From Bacteroidia bacterium (GTDB lineage: Bacteria; Bacteroidota; Bacteroidia; Cytophagales; JAAEPT01): a stretch of DNA of 64,000 nucleotides. The stretch covers positions 69,901-133,900 of the forward strand of contig JAUIJC010000001.1 in the NCBI GenBank assembly GCA_030431525.1. The letters are read 5' to 3'. Position numbers and translations under genes: made by a program. The notes below the pieces were generated by a model. The model worked only from the letters and a program-made list of their open reading frames with translations. It was not told where the DNA came from and ran no database searches. How positions within the stretch are numbered: the first letter of the stretch is position 1; each line of letters begins with the position of its first letter. Shown in pieces: positions 37,438 to 46,790 of the stretch.

Positions 37438-37956
37438 ATGAAAACAAATCTTACTTTCCTCGCACTGGCACTTTTTCTAACACTTGCCAGCTTCACCAAC
37501 GGCCAAACGTTCACCGTTCCGAATTATAAATTTGAAAAGGACAGCGATTACAAGAAATACGAGGAATATGTCCTCCCTTGTATTGACTACCTTAAAAACA
37601 CTCCATTGGAGGAGGAGCCCCAGAAAAGAAAAGAAGCCACAGCTTTTTTGCTGGCTTGGATGACGGGAACGCCGACTACAGTTATCGAAATGGGAACACC
37701 ATTGATGGAGGGCGCTGACATCAACAAGAATCCTGAGATGATGATCATGTTCATGGCAGGCTGGACAGAATATTCATTAAAACATCCTGAAAGAAGGGAC
37801 AACAAAGTCGCATTGAACGTTGCCGGCCTTGAAACCATGATGGCCTTCTACGAGAAGAATGAGAAGGCCCTGAAAAAAGACAAAAAAGTCAAAAACCTTA
37901 TGAAGGTGGCCAAGGAGGACCAACTTGGTGCTTGGGTGAGGGAACGCCTTGACTAA
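37438..37956 (+). CDS. Secreted hypothetical protein
   Basis: 172 aa with a clear signal peptide (LTFLALALFLTLASFTNGQ). Mature part is helical and charged, with EEYVLPCIDYLKNTPLEEEP, AFLLAWMTGTPTTVIEM and a Lys-rich C-terminal stretch. I do not recognise a named family, though similar small periplasmic proteins are common in Bacteroidota. The ATG follows directly on the palindromic repeat at 37329-37424, and a strong terminator ends the unit. Confidence 0.75.
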   Translation: MKTNLTFLALALFLTLASFTNGQTFTVPNYKFEKDSDYKKYEEYVLPCIDYLKNTPLEEEPQKRKEATAFLLAWMTGTPTTVIEMGTPLMEGADINKNPEMMIMFMAGWTEYSLKHPERRDNKVALNVAGLETMMAFYEKNEKALKKDKKVKNLMKVAKEDQLGAWVRERLD

Positions 37957-37980
37957 ATCCTACCTAATTATCCAATACAA

Positions 37981-38010
37981 CCGCTTGAGAAAAATCTCAA
38001 GCGGTTTTTT
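37981..38010 (+). terminator. Terminator before the suf operon
   Basis: CCGCTTGAGA (37981-37990), loop AAAA, TCTCAAGCGG (37995-38004), then TTTTTT. Confidence 0.92.
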
Positions 38011-38113
38011 ATTTTACACCAATACCTACTATTAGGTACTCCCGCCATACCCATTTATTAGGAGAGATTTGGAAAAATGTCACTATTCGCAACAATTCCT
38101 TCTCCTTTTTTGT

Positions 38114-38121
38114 TACTTTTG
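38114..38121 (+). promoter_or_regulatory. -7 box of the suf operon
   Basis: TACTTTTG matches TAnnTTTG; it is the same octamer as in the ferredoxin promoter. No exact TTTG lies 19-21 bases upstream (nearest TTCG at 38086). A start near 38128 gives a ~177-base leader, unusually long. Confidence 0.45.
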
Positions 38122-38165
38122 CAGGAATAGAATAAGTCTAAATAAGACTCGACTTCTATTGGTTT

Positions 38166-38285
38166 TGAAAGCTTACCTGCTCAGGCCGGCTTAGTCCCGT
38201 TGTTCGGGCCTAAAAACACCGCTCCGCCCATGGTGGAGTAAATCCACAAGGGCTACCTACGAGCACATAGTATAAAAGCTTTTCA
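38166..38285 (+). promoter_or_regulatory. Candidate structured leader (riboswitch-like) of the suf operon
   Basis: Helices by eye: GAAAGCTT 38167-38174 with AAGCTTTTC 38276-38284 (one bulge) as closing stem; TGCTC 38178-38182 with GAGCA 38261-38265; AGGCC 38183-38187 with GGCCT 38207-38211; GTGGA 38233-38237 with TCCAC 38243-38247. This makes a multi-helix junction 20 bases before the sufB ATG. Not a riboswitch class I know. Confidence 0.4.
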
Positions 38286-38304
38286 CTTCAACCCGAAGGC
38301 ACAA

Positions 38305-39762
38305 ATGAAAGAGGCTGAAGAAAAAGAATTATTGGAGGAAGTAACCGGCTCGGAATATAAGTACGGCTTTACTTCTGACATTGAAGAGGATCGCGCCCCA
38401 AACGGGCTCAATGAGGATATCATTCGCTTCATCTCCGCCAAGAAGGAGGAACCAGAATGGTTGTTGGAGTGGCGTTTGAAAGCCTATCGCCATTGGCTTA
38501 CCCTTGAGGAGCCAGAATGGGCGAATGTCACCTACCCAAAGGTTGACTTCCAAGCACTATGTTATTACGCCGCTCCTAAAAAGCAAAAGGAGGTTAAAAG
38601 TCTCGACGAGATTGACCCTGAGTTGCTCAAGACCTTTGAGAAACTTGGTATTCCCTTGAATGAGCAAAAGCGTTTGTCTGGTGTTCCTGTGGCTGTTGAT
38701 GCCGTGATTGACTCGGTATCCGTTGCTACTACCTTTAAAGAAACACTCGCAGAAAAAGGTATCATTTTCTGCTCCATGAGTGAGGCTATTAAGGACCATC
38801 CTGAGCTTGTACGCCAGTACTTGGGCAAGGTCGTTCCTGTTGCCGACAACTACTACGCTGCATTGAACTCGGCTGTATTCTCAGACGGTTCATTCTGCTA
38901 TATCCCAAAGGGCGTTCGTTGCCCAATGGAACTTTCCACTTATTTCCGAATCAACGCGGCCAACACTGGTCAGTTTGAGCGCACCTTGATTGTAGCCGAC
39001 GAGTCAAGCTATGTCAGCTACCTCGAAGGTTGTACCGCTCCACAGCGGGATGAAAACCAGCTGCACGCAGCTGTGGTTGAAATCCTTGCCATGGAGAATG
39101 CCGAAGTGAAATATTCTACGGTTCAAAACTGGTACCCAGGCGACAGCGAAGGGAAAGGTGGTATTTACAACTTCGTAACCAAGCGTGGCATCTGTGCTGG
39201 TGACAACTCCAAGATTTCTTGGACGCAGGTAGAGACCGGTTCTGCGGTGACTTGGAAATACCCGAGCTGTATCCTCAAAGGAGACAACTCTGTTGGTGAG
39301 TTCTACTCTGTAGCCGTAACCAACAACCACCAGCAGGCTGACACTGGTACCAAAATGATTCACATTGGTAAAAACACCAAGAGCCGAATCGTTTCCAAAG
39401 GTATCTCTGCTGGCGTGAGCCAAAACAGCTACCGTGGTGAGGTAAAAGTGATGAAGGGCGCTACTAACGCCAAGAACTTCTCACAATGTGACTCCTTGTT
39501 GATGGGTGATAAGTGTGGTGCTCACACCTTCCCATACATCAACGTGGAAAACTCCACTGGCCAAGTGGAACACGAAGCCACTACTTCCAAAATTGGTGAG
39601 GACCAACTCTTCTACTGTAACCAACGAGGCATCGACACGGAAAGAGCTGTTGAGCTTATCGTGAACGGTTTCTCCAAAGAGGTGTTGAACCAACTCCCAA
39701 TGGAATTCGCCGTTGAGGCGCAAAAGCTTCTCGCTATCAGCCTTGAAGGTAGCGTTGGATAA
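38305..39762 (+). CDS. sufB: Fe-S cluster assembly protein SufB
   Basis: 485 aa. Scaffold subunit of the SufBCD complex that assembles Fe-S clusters. Typical start [20 protein letters not shown], then [54 protein letters not shown], and the C-terminal beta-helix end with [60 protein letters not shown]. Conserved cysteines expected in the scaffold are present. First gene of sufBCDSE-DUF59-bacilliredoxin. Confidence 0.98.
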   Translation: MKEAEEKELLEEVTGSEYKYGFTSDIEEDRAPNGLNEDIIRFISAKKEEPEWLLEWRLKAYRHWLTLEEPEWANVTYPKVDFQALCYYAAPKKQKEVKSLDEIDPELLKTFEKLGIPLNEQKRLSGVPVAVDAVIDSVSVATTFKETLAEKGIIFCSMSEAIKDHPELVRQYLGKVVPVADNYYAALNSAVFSDGSFCYIPKGVRCPMELSTYFRINAANTGQFERTLIVADESSYVSYLEGCTAPQRDENQLHAAVVEILAMENAEVKYSTVQNWYPGDSEGKGGIYNFVTKRGICAGDNSKISWTQVETGSAVTWKYPSCILKGDNSVGEFYSVAVTNNHQQADTGTKMIHIGKNTKSRIVSKGISAGVSQNSYRGEVKVMKGATNAKNFSQCDSLLMGDKCGAHTFPYINVENSTGQVEHEATTSKIGEDQLFYCNQRGIDTERAVELIVNGFSKEVLNQLPMEFAVEAQKLLAISLEGSVG

Positions 39763-39765
39763 TCC

Positions 39766-39843
39766 TTGTATTATGTATTAGGTACAATGTATCATGATAG
39801 CGCTGAGCTCATAATACTTTGTACATGATACATTGTACTTAGT
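39766..39843. repeat. suf hairpin 1 (sufB-sufC gap)
   Basis: GTACAATGTATCATG 39782-39796 pairs perfectly with CATGATACATTGTAC 39824-39838. GTACATAATAC/TTGATAC word class. Confidence 0.85.
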
Positions 39844-39869
39844 ACTCCCAAAAAAACTGACTTAGAAAA

Positions 39870-40620
<751 letters not shown>

Positions 40621-40622
<2 letters not shown>

Positions 40623-40710
40623 GACATTAGAAGTTAGACATTAGACATTGGCTCCGAGGCTACTGTCTAAAGTCTAAAAGCAAAGCGGTCTAACGTCTAA
40701 AAAAGTCTTA
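40621..40710. repeat. suf hairpin 2 (sufC-sufD gap)
   Basis: TTAGACATTAGACA 40634-40647 pairs with TGTCTAAAGTCTAA 40664-40677 (13 of 14), with further GTCTAACGTCTAAA words to the right. GTCTAAA class, as at 11964-12045. Confidence 0.8.
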
Positions 40711-40714
40711 ACAC

Positions 40715-42010
40715 GTGGAACTCAAAGCATTACTACAAGATAAATTCCAAAGCGAACAGTCATTGATGAACGGCGAGGCCTCCTCTCCTGTCAACGGCAT
40801 TCGCCAAGAAGCTTTCAAGGCTTTTGAAGGCATGGAATTTCCGACCATCAAGCATGAGGAGTGGAAATTCACTAACGTTCAAAAGCTTGTTAAAAACCAC
40901 TATTCCTTCTCCCAAGAAACCAAACTCAGCGCTGACGAGGTTTCAAACGCTTTCATCGAAGGCATTGAGGGCGACCGAATCGTGTTCATCAACGGCATCT
41001 TCTCCGAAGAGCACTCTTCTATCTCCGCTTCTGGCCTTACTGTAAAAAGCTTGGCTCAAGCATTTAAAGAGAATAAAGACGTTGTTGAGGCTCACTTCGG
41101 ACAAGAAAGCAATTTGGAGGAAAGCACCTTTGCCAAAGCCAACACGGCACTTAGCAAAGACGGCATCTTCATTCACGTGCCAAAAGGAAAGGCCATCGAA
41201 AAGCCGATTAGCCTTTACTTCCTTTCGGACGCCAAGAACGAAGCGATTGCTACTACCCCACGCAACTTGATTGTTGCCGAGGAGAACTCGCAAGTAACAG
41301 TCATCGAAGTGTTCAAGACCATTGGTGAGAACCAAAGCTTGGCCAACAACGTGACTGAAATCTCCGTGGCGAACCACGCCATTGTGGATTACTACAAAGT
41401 GCAAAACGAAGCTTCCCAAGCTTCTATCATCGATTGCACGAAAGTCATTCAAGGAAAGGAAAGCCACTTCACTGGCACCACGATTTCCTTGAAAGGCGAT
41501 ATCATTCGCAACAACTTGGACATTACCCTCGACGGCGAGCACTTGGATTCCTACATGCACGGCCTGTACCTCTTGGACGGCACAACCCATGTGGATAACC
41601 ACACCGCTGTTGATCACAAATACCCGAACTGCCACAGTAACGAGCTTTACAAAGGCATCGTGGACGACAAGTCTCGCGGGGTATTTAACGGAAAGATTTT
41701 CGTGCGCCAAGACGCCCAGAAGACAAATGCTTTCCAAAACAACCGCAATATTGTCCTCAGCGATGACGCCAAAGTGAACACCAAACCTCAGCTCGAAATT
41801 TGGGCGGATGACGTTTCCTGTTCACACGGTTGTACCATCGGCCAAATGGACGAAGAAGCACTCTTCTACCTTCAGGCACGTGGTATCTCAAAGACAAGGT
41901 CAAAAGCCATGTTGATGAACGCCTTTGCAGGTGAAGTTGTTGAGAAGATTAAAGTTGAAGGACTACGCACCTACATCGAAACCTTGATTGAGGAGCGTTT
42001 GCATGCATAA
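40715..42010 (+). CDS. sufD: Fe-S cluster assembly protein SufD
   Basis: 431 aa from GTG 40715. Paralogue of SufB and partner in SufBC2D; helps iron entry. N-terminal helical part (KHEEWKFTNVQKLVKNHYSF), then a right-handed beta helix (GKAIEKPISLYFLSDAKNEA, HAIVDYYKVQNEASQ, HFTGTTISLKGDIIRNNLDI) and the family end: DKSRGVFNGKIFVRQDAQKT, NAFQNNRNIVLSDDAKVNTK, ADDVSCSHGCTIGQMDEEAL, FYLQARGISKTRSKAMLMNA FAGEV. GTG start lies 5 bases after the hairpin repeat. Confidence 0.97.
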   Translation: MELKALLQDKFQSEQSLMNGEASSPVNGIRQEAFKAFEGMEFPTIKHEEWKFTNVQKLVKNHYSFSQETKLSADEVSNAFIEGIEGDRIVFINGIFSEEHSSISASGLTVKSLAQAFKENKDVVEAHFGQESNLEESTFAKANTALSKDGIFIHVPKGKAIEKPISLYFLSDAKNEAIATTPRNLIVAEENSQVTVIEVFKTIGENQSLANNVTEISVANHAIVDYYKVQNEASQASIIDCTKVIQGKESHFTGTTISLKGDIIRNNLDITLDGEHLDSYMHGLYLLDGTTHVDNHTAVDHKYPNCHSNELYKGIVDDKSRGVFNGKIFVRQDAQKTNAFQNNRNIVLSDDAKVNTKPQLEIWADDVSCSHGCTIGQMDEEALFYLQARGISKTRSKAMLMNAFAGEVVEKIKVEGLRTYIETLIEERLHA

Positions 42011-42011
42011 A

Positions 42012-42105
42012 TAGTACGAAGTACAATGTACCAAGTATCAAGTACCATGATTAACCATTCGACAATCATGATACTTGGTACTTGATACTTGATACTTCCT
42101 ACTCC
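42012..42105. repeat. suf hairpin 3 (sufD-sufS gap)
   Basis: 42030-42052 (begins ACCAAGTATCAAGTACC) pairs with 42064-42086 at 20 of 23 positions. TTGATAC words repeat to 42096. An in-frame TTG at 42089 falls inside the repeat and is not taken as the sufS start. Confidence 0.85.
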
Positions 42106-42112
42106 ACCCCCT

Positions 42113-43351
42113 ATGGAGCAAGCAGTGAATAAAACACTGGATATCGAAAAAATCAGAAAGGATTTCCCTATCCTCCAAACGGAGGTACATGGAAATCCTT
42201 TGGTGTATCTGGACAACGCCGCCACCACCCAAAAACCACAGGTGGTTTTGGATGCCTTGAATGAATATTACAGCGCCACAAACGCGAACATTCACCGAGG
42301 AATTCACTACTTGGCGGAAAAAGCCACGGCTCAATATGAGGAGACCCGAAAGGCTGTTCAGTCATTCTTGAATGCTGAGCGCCCTGAGGAAATCATTTTT
42401 ACGCGTGGTACTACCGAAGCCATCAACTTGGTGGCTAACACCTTTGGCCGTCAAAATGTAGGCGCTGGTGATGAGGTCATCATCTCCACCATGGAACACC
42501 ATTCCAACATTGTTCCGTGGCAAATGCTCTGTGAGGAAAAAGGCGCTACACTCAAAGTCATTCCAATCACAGACAAAGGGGAGATCATCTTTGAGGAATA
42601 TGAAGCCTTGCTCAGCGAGAAGACAAAACTTGTTGCGGTCAACTATGCTTCAAACACTTTGGGTACGATCAACCCCGTCAAGCAAATCATTGAAAAGGCC
42701 CACGCTGTTGGCGCCAAGGTATTAATTGACGGTGCTCAGGCGACTTCTCACCTCACGGTGGATGTTCAAGCCTTGGATTGTGACTTCTACACCCTTTCAG
42801 CCCATAAAATGTATGGTCCGACTGGCGTAGGCGCCCTCTATGGCAAATACGAATTGTTGGATTCCATGCCTCCTTACCAAGGTGGCGGGGAAATGATTGC
42901 CGAGGTTTCTTTTGAGAAAACCACCTACAACGTCCCTCCTTTCAAATTTGAGGCAGGAACGCCAAACATTGGTGGTGTGGTTGCCTTCAAGGCCGCCATC
43001 GACTATATCCAAGCCATCGGACGACCAACGATTGCCGCCTATGAGCAACAGTTGTTGGATTACGCCACTCCAAAATTCGCTGAATTGGAAGGCCTTCGCC
43101 TGATTGGACAAGCGGAAAACAAAGTGAGTGTTCTTTCCTTCGTCTTCGACGATGTGCACCACCAAGACTTGGGCATCATGCTGGATACCCGTGGCATCGC
43201 CATCCGAACTGGCCACCACTGCACCCAGCCATTAATGGACCGCTTGGACATTCCTGGAACTAACCGTGCTTCTTTTGCTATTTATAATACAGAAGAAGAA
43301 ATTGACAAGACGGTAGAAGCCATCAAAGGAACGCTGAAGATGTTCCGATAA
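42113..43351 (+). CDS. sufS: Cysteine desulfurase SufS
   Basis: 412 aa from ATG 42113. PLP enzyme that takes sulfur from L-cysteine as a persulfide for cluster assembly. N-terminus DFPILQTEVHGNPLVYLDNA, AATTQKPQVVLDALNEYY; PLP lysine K232 in TLSAHKMYGPTGVGALYG; catalytic cysteine C370 in RTGHHCTQPLMDRL, the short-loop group II type that needs SufE. Next gene is sufE, which supports this. DHxx-type EHHSNIVPWQ motif for the cofactor is present. Confidence 0.97.
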   Translation: MEQAVNKTLDIEKIRKDFPILQTEVHGNPLVYLDNAATTQKPQVVLDALNEYYSATNANIHRGIHYLAEKATAQYEETRKAVQSFLNAERPEEIIFTRGTTEAINLVANTFGRQNVGAGDEVIISTMEHHSNIVPWQMLCEEKGATLKVIPITDKGEIIFEEYEALLSEKTKLVAVNYASNTLGTINPVKQIIEKAHAVGAKVLIDGAQATSHLTVDVQALDCDFYTLSAHKMYGPTGVGALYGKYELLDSMPPYQGGGEMIAEVSFEKTTYNVPPFKFEAGTPNIGGVVAFKAAIDYIQAIGRPTIAAYEQQLLDYATPKFAELEGLRLIGQAENKVSVLSFVFDDVHHQDLGIMLDTRGIAIRTGHHCTQPLMDRLDIPGTNRASFAIYNTEEEIDKTVEAIKGTLKMFR

Positions 43352-43361
43352 AGATTAAATG

Positions 43362-43428
43362 GATACAAGTATCAAGTAGCATGCCTTCACAATTCAATCA
43401 TGATACTTGATACCTGATACTTGATACT
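43362..43428. repeat. suf hairpin 4 (sufS-sufE gap)
   Basis: GATACAAGTATCAAGTAGCATG (split: 43362-43383) faces CATGATACTTGATACC... at 43399-43420, with 14 of the 15 innermost positions pairing. TTGATAC class; ends 4 bases before the sufE ATG. Confidence 0.8.
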
Positions 43429-43431
43429 ACT

Positions 43432-43854
43432 ATGACCATCAACGCCATACAGGACGAAATCATCGAGGAGTTTGAATTGTTTGACAATTGGACGGACAAG
43501 TACGCCTACATTGTCGAAATCGGAAAGAAACTTCCTGACTTGGCTGAAGAACACAAGACCGAGGAGAACATCATTAAAGGTTGCCAGTCCAAGGTGTGGA
43601 TGACCGCCCGCATGGAAGGTGATCAGGCCGTGTTTGATGCGGATAGTGACGCTATCATCGTAAAGGGCCTTATCAGTCTTTTGCTTCGCGTACTTTCCAA
43701 CCAAACGCCAGAGGAAATTGCCAAAACTGACCTCTATTTCATGGAGAAGATTGGTTTGGCGCAACACCTTTCAATGACCCGCTCCAACGGTTTGGCTGCA
43801 ATGGTCAAGCAAATCAAATTATACGCTGTTGCCTTCCAGGCGATGAATGCATAA
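43432..43854 (+). CDS. sufE: Sulfur acceptor protein SufE
   Basis: 140 aa. Accepts persulfide sulfur from SufS and passes it to SufB. Family features: DEIIEEFELFDNWTDKYAYI, LPDLAEEHKTEENIIKGC with the acceptor cysteine C51 in GCQSKVW, then DADSDAIIVKGLISLLLRVL and FMEKIGLAQHLSMTRSNGLA. Full length for the family. Placed between hairpin repeats, downstream of sufS. Confidence 0.96.
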   Translation: MTINAIQDEIIEEFELFDNWTDKYAYIVEIGKKLPDLAEEHKTEENIIKGCQSKVWMTARMEGDQAVFDADSDAIIVKGLISLLLRVLSNQTPEEIAKTDLYFMEKIGLAQHLSMTRSNGLAAMVKQIKLYAVAFQAMNA

Positions 43855-43856
43855 AA

Positions 43857-43936
43857 GTATAAAGTACAGTGTATTATGTACAATGAGCTCAGTACTGGGC
43901 AGTCATTGTACATAATACATTGTACATAATACATTG
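43857..43936. repeat. suf hairpin 5 (sufE-DUF59 gap)
   Basis: Perfect 17-bp arms TGTATTATGTACAATGA 43870-43886 and complement 43903-43919, identical to those at 562-612. More TGTACATAATACATTG to the right, ending at the next gene. Confidence 0.9.
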
Positions 43937-43938
43937 AA

Positions 43939-44250
43939 ATGGAAAACGAAGATCTACGCATAAAAGTCATTCAGGCCATCAAGACCGTTTACGACCCAGA
44001 GATTCCTGTGGACGTTTACGAGCTTGGCTTGATATACGACGTCAAGATTCTGCCTTTGAACAATGTGGATATCTTGATGACCCTTACTTCTCCTTCATGC
44101 CCTTCGGCAGAAGAACTTCCTAACCAAGTTCAGACTGCTGTTACCGCTTTGGAAGAAGTCAAGGCTGTCAACGTCGAATTGACATTTGACCCGCCATACG
44201 CTCCAGACATGATGAGCGAGGCCGCCAAGCTTGAGCTTGGGTTCATGTAA
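43939..44250 (+). CDS. DUF59/MIP18-family Fe-S maturation protein (SufT-like)
   Basis: 103 aa, single DUF59 domain: AIKTVYDPEIPVDVYELGLI, YDVKILPLNNVDILMTLTSP, SCPSAEELPNQVQTAV, DPPYAPDMMSEAAKLELGFM. The Cys in TSPSCP is the conserved reactive residue. DUF59 proteins (SufT, CIA2) help insert Fe-S clusters into targets. Its place in the suf operon fits; SufT proper is often longer, so a gene symbol is withheld. Confidence 0.93.
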   Translation: MENEDLRIKVIQAIKTVYDPEIPVDVYELGLIYDVKILPLNNVDILMTLTSPSCPSAEELPNQVQTAVTALEEVKAVNVELTFDPPYAPDMMSEAAKLELGFM

Positions 44251-44253
44251 ATT

Positions 44254-44322
44254 GAAGAAATAAGAAACGAGAGGTAAGAGGTCTTACATCTTAATACTCA
44301 CCTCTTAGTTCTTAATCCATAG
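44254..44322. repeat. suf hairpin 6 (DUF59-bacilliredoxin gap)
   Basis: Left TAAGAAACGAGAGGTAAGA 44261-44279 faces TCACCTCTTAGTTCTTA 44298-44314, pairing at about 13 of 17. Weaker than the other suf hairpins; shares its left arm with 13341-13361. Confidence 0.6.
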
Positions 44323-44342
44323 ACCAATAACTTACGGACAAT

Positions 44343-44753
44343 ATGTACCCACCAGAATTAACCGCTCCAATGCGCGCGGATTTGACCGACGCTGGTTTCC
44401 AAGAATTGCAAACTCCTGAGGACGTAGACGTAGCCCTCAAACAAGACGGAACTACTTTGGTAGTTGTAAACTCTGTTTGTGGCTGTGCTGCTGGCACTTG
44501 CCGTCCAGGCGTGAAGCTTTCTTTGGCTGGCGATAAAAAGCCTGACAACCTCACTACTGTGTTCGCTGGTGTCCACCGTGACTCCACGAACAAGGCGCGT
44601 GAATACATGATGCCTTACCCACCATCTTCTCCTTCTATTGCTTTGTTCAAGAATGGTGAGTTGGTTCACTTTGTAGAGCGTCACCACATCGAAGGCCGTT
44701 CCGCTGAGATGATTGGCGAGCACCTCAAGAGTGTTTACGCTGAGTTTTGTTAA
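44343..44753 (+). CDS. BrxA/BrxB-family bacilliredoxin
   Basis: 136 aa. Thioredoxin-fold protein of the YphP/YqiW (DUF1094) family with the CGC active site at residues 46-48 in VNSVCGCAAGTCRPGV, plus C53. In Firmicutes these remove bacillithiol from proteins; many Bacteroidota also make bacillithiol. FAGVHRDSTNKAREYMMPYP and PSSPSIALFKNGELVHFVER, HHIEGRSAEMIGEHL complete the family. Its presence at the end of the suf operon suggests protection of Fe-S assembly thiols. Confidence 0.94.
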   Translation: MYPPELTAPMRADLTDAGFQELQTPEDVDVALKQDGTTLVVVNSVCGCAAGTCRPGVKLSLAGDKKPDNLTTVFAGVHRDSTNKAREYMMPYPPSSPSIALFKNGELVHFVERHHIEGRSAEMIGEHLKSVYAEFC

Positions 44754-44768
44754 TCCATAAATCACTAA

Positions 44769-44808
44769 AAAAGCGCCTGAACACGCATGTGATTCAGGCG
44801 CTTTTTTA
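44769..44808 (+). terminator. Terminator at the end of the suf operon
   Basis: AAAAGCGCCTGAA (44769-44781) with TTCAGGCGCTTTT (44793-44805), loop of 11, then T residues. Confidence 0.9.
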
Positions 44809-44816
44809 TGCCATTT

Positions 44817-44999
44817 ATGAAACCCAAATATCTAAGCATCCTCTATTGGCTGTGCATCCTTCTGGCAATCTTTTTCCTTCTCTATGGAATGCTTAACGCC
44901 AAGTTGGAAGGCATCTTAATTACAGCCCTTGCGGTTCCCTTCTGGTTTGCCTCAAAGCTCATCAGCAGGAAATTGGAGAATGAAGATCAGACTTCCTAA
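44817..44999 (+). CDS. Small two-helix membrane protein
   Basis: 60 aa from ATG 44817; an ATG at 44808 sits in the tail of the suf terminator and is less likely. Two hydrophobic helices, YLSILYWLCILLAIFFLLYG and GILITALAVPFWFASKLI, separated by a short NAKLE turn, then a charged C-terminus. No family recognised. A strong terminator follows within 5 bases, which supports that the gene is expressed. Confidence 0.55.
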   Translation: MKPKYLSILYWLCILLAIFFLLYGMLNAKLEGILITALAVPFWFASKLISRKLENEDQTS

Positions 45000-45003
45000 A
45001 AAC

Positions 45004-45042
45004 AAAAAACCTGTCATGAGATGTTCATGACAGGTTTTTTTA
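45004..45042. terminator. Terminator between the small membrane protein and the metallopeptidase gene
   Basis: AAAAAACCTGTCATGA (45004-45019), loop GATGT, TCATGACAGGTTTTTT (45025-45040). Symmetric A/T flanks let it serve both convergent genes. Confidence 0.92.
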
Positions 45043-45057
45043 TGAATTGAAAAGAGT

Positions 45058-46785
45058 TTACTCTTCTGAGGCATCTGTGGAAGGATTATCCGTAAAAGAA
45101 ACATCACTGTTCCATTTATGGTGATTCCACATTTTAAAATCGTTTTGATCACCAGAATAACTTCCATCCTCACGGAAGAACTGGTATCCCTGCCTTTCAT
45201 AACAGGCCATCAATTCTTCCACATCAGTAATCAACTCCTCAATATCATTCGGAATCGTAACATGCGCCTGAGCACGGAGATGAACGATATACTGATGGAT
45301 TTTCCATATCCAGAAGACAACATCATGTTCCTTAATATTCCCAAAAGTCGCTGACACGCCTCGCTCAAAATCCGTGTATTTGAATACTGGATCATCTATT
45401 GCCTGTGCGTAGCGTTTGTTCGGGAAGATGCAAAAATGATAGGCCATGACTTCCCTGAAACAACGTCGGTCATAATCTTCAACCTCCACCACGCCATAAT
45501 CCCGATTCCCTTGGCGACTTGGGTCAATCAAGTTTTGGTGGGCATGAATCAGCTCATGTGCCAACATCAACTCCAAGCGGTTGAGATAAATGAAATTAGG
45601 ATACGGACTAAAATCATTTATCTCATGCGTTCCTTGGTTATCGCCTGGAAACCCAATACGAAGCGCCTCATAATAAGGAAAATGGATATCAATCCTTTTG
45701 AAGAAATACTCGGCACTTTTACTGGAATCGACCGGATCAGCATGTTGGGCCTTCAGTGACTGAATCTGACTACCATCGTCTTCAATGTTTACTGAAATAC
45801 CTGCGCCACCTGTTCCATAAATGCTACCGATGGATGTTTCAGCTGGGACCTTAGTTGTTCCCGACCCGATGAAAATCCGCTTGTAATTACCAGCCATCTG
45901 AGCTGGATCGAAGATGAGATTCAGGTTTTTGTCATCCACAATATTTTGTAGAATCACCATCGCCTTCTCCTCGTTAGTCAACTGCGGAGCCCCTGAAGGA
46001 GTGTCCATCCAATCAGTTGCCTGTTGATCCAATTCCCTATAAAAACGGTATTGATCTGTTTTGACAACGTCTTGCTCATCCACCCAAATGGTCTTCATTC
46101 CCTTGGACTTGCCACTTCCATCATAGACCTCAGCCTTCACTTTGAAAGTAAATCCACTTCCCTTCCAACGGCGACCTGAGAAATTATGGTCTGCATACAA
46201 ATAATCGCCTAGTTCAATGTATTCCAACTCTTGATCTGGCTTAAGGAAGGTATCATAGACCTCAAACCCTGTATCAATGGCTCCTGAACTGTAAACCTTA
46301 ATCTTTTGCTTGTTGGGAACCGTCTTGAAATAAAGACCAGTCTCCATGCAAACGACCTTGGTATTTGGCGCTTCATAGGTCAGCAAATCCTGCCAGCTTT
46401 CTCCTACATCTCCCAAGGAAACGGGGGCCACACCAACATCAGACAACACCTCGGCTACAAGCACGGAATGAATCCCATCATGATCGATGACAACACCGAA
46501 GCGGTCCTTCAGCCCTTTGATACGATAAGCTCCATACTGGGAAGAGGGATGTGAAACCCCAATTGGGGTTCCATAAGCCAACTTTCCAGCATCCAAATAA
46601 GTCATAACGTTGTCCCCTTCCCATTTCACTGTCACAGTGCTATTCGTGAGATTGAGGACAAACTGCTGATTTAATAACGCCGCTTGTTCCAAGCCTTCCT
46701 TCACCTTGGAAAGAGAGAACAAGACTTCCTCCTTGGTTGGCGAATAGGTGATTTCCTCCAACCAATTTTCGACTGATATGCTCAT
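45058..46785 (-). CDS. Zinc metallopeptidase-like protein (HELIH), downstream partner of the giant protein
   Basis: 575 aa, no signal peptide or membrane helix. N-terminal 1-265 beta-rich and not recognised. The C-terminal part has ETSIGSIYGTGGAGISVNIE, FIYLNRLELMLAHELIHAHQ with the zinc motif HELIH at 410-414, and ECFREVMAYH-like sequence (E445) as a possible third ligand. The GTGG...HELIHA layout resembles M91 (NleD-like) effector peptidases, an inference. It starts 6 bases after the giant gene's stop, so the two are co-translated. C-terminal tail acidic (SDVSFTDNPSTDASEE). Confidence 0.7.
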   Translation of the reverse strand: MSISVENWLEEITYSPTKEEVLFSLSKVKEGLEQAALLNQQFVLNLTNSTVTVKWEGDNVMTYLDAGKLAYGTPIGVSHPSSQYGAYRIKGLKDRFGVVIDHDGIHSVLVAEVLSDVGVAPVSLGDVGESWQDLLTYEAPNTKVVCMETGLYFKTVPNKQKIKVYSSGAIDTGFEVYDTFLKPDQELEYIELGDYLYADHNFSGRRWKGSGFTFKVKAEVYDGSGKSKGMKTIWVDEQDVVKTDQYRFYRELDQQATDWMDTPSGAPQLTNEEKAMVILQNIVDDKNLNLIFDPAQMAGNYKRIFIGSGTTKVPAETSIGSIYGTGGAGISVNIEDDGSQIQSLKAQHADPVDSSKSAEYFFKRIDIHFPYYEALRIGFPGDNQGTHEINDFSPYPNFIYLNRLELMLAHELIHAHQNLIDPSRQGNRDYGVVEVEDYDRRCFREVMAYHFCIFPNKRYAQAIDDPVFKYTDFERGVSATFGNIKEHDVVFWIWKIHQYIVHLRAQAHVTIPNDIEELITDVEELMACYERQGYQFFREDGSYSGDQNDFKMWNHHKWNSDVSFTDNPSTDASEE

Positions 46786-46790
46786 AAAAA

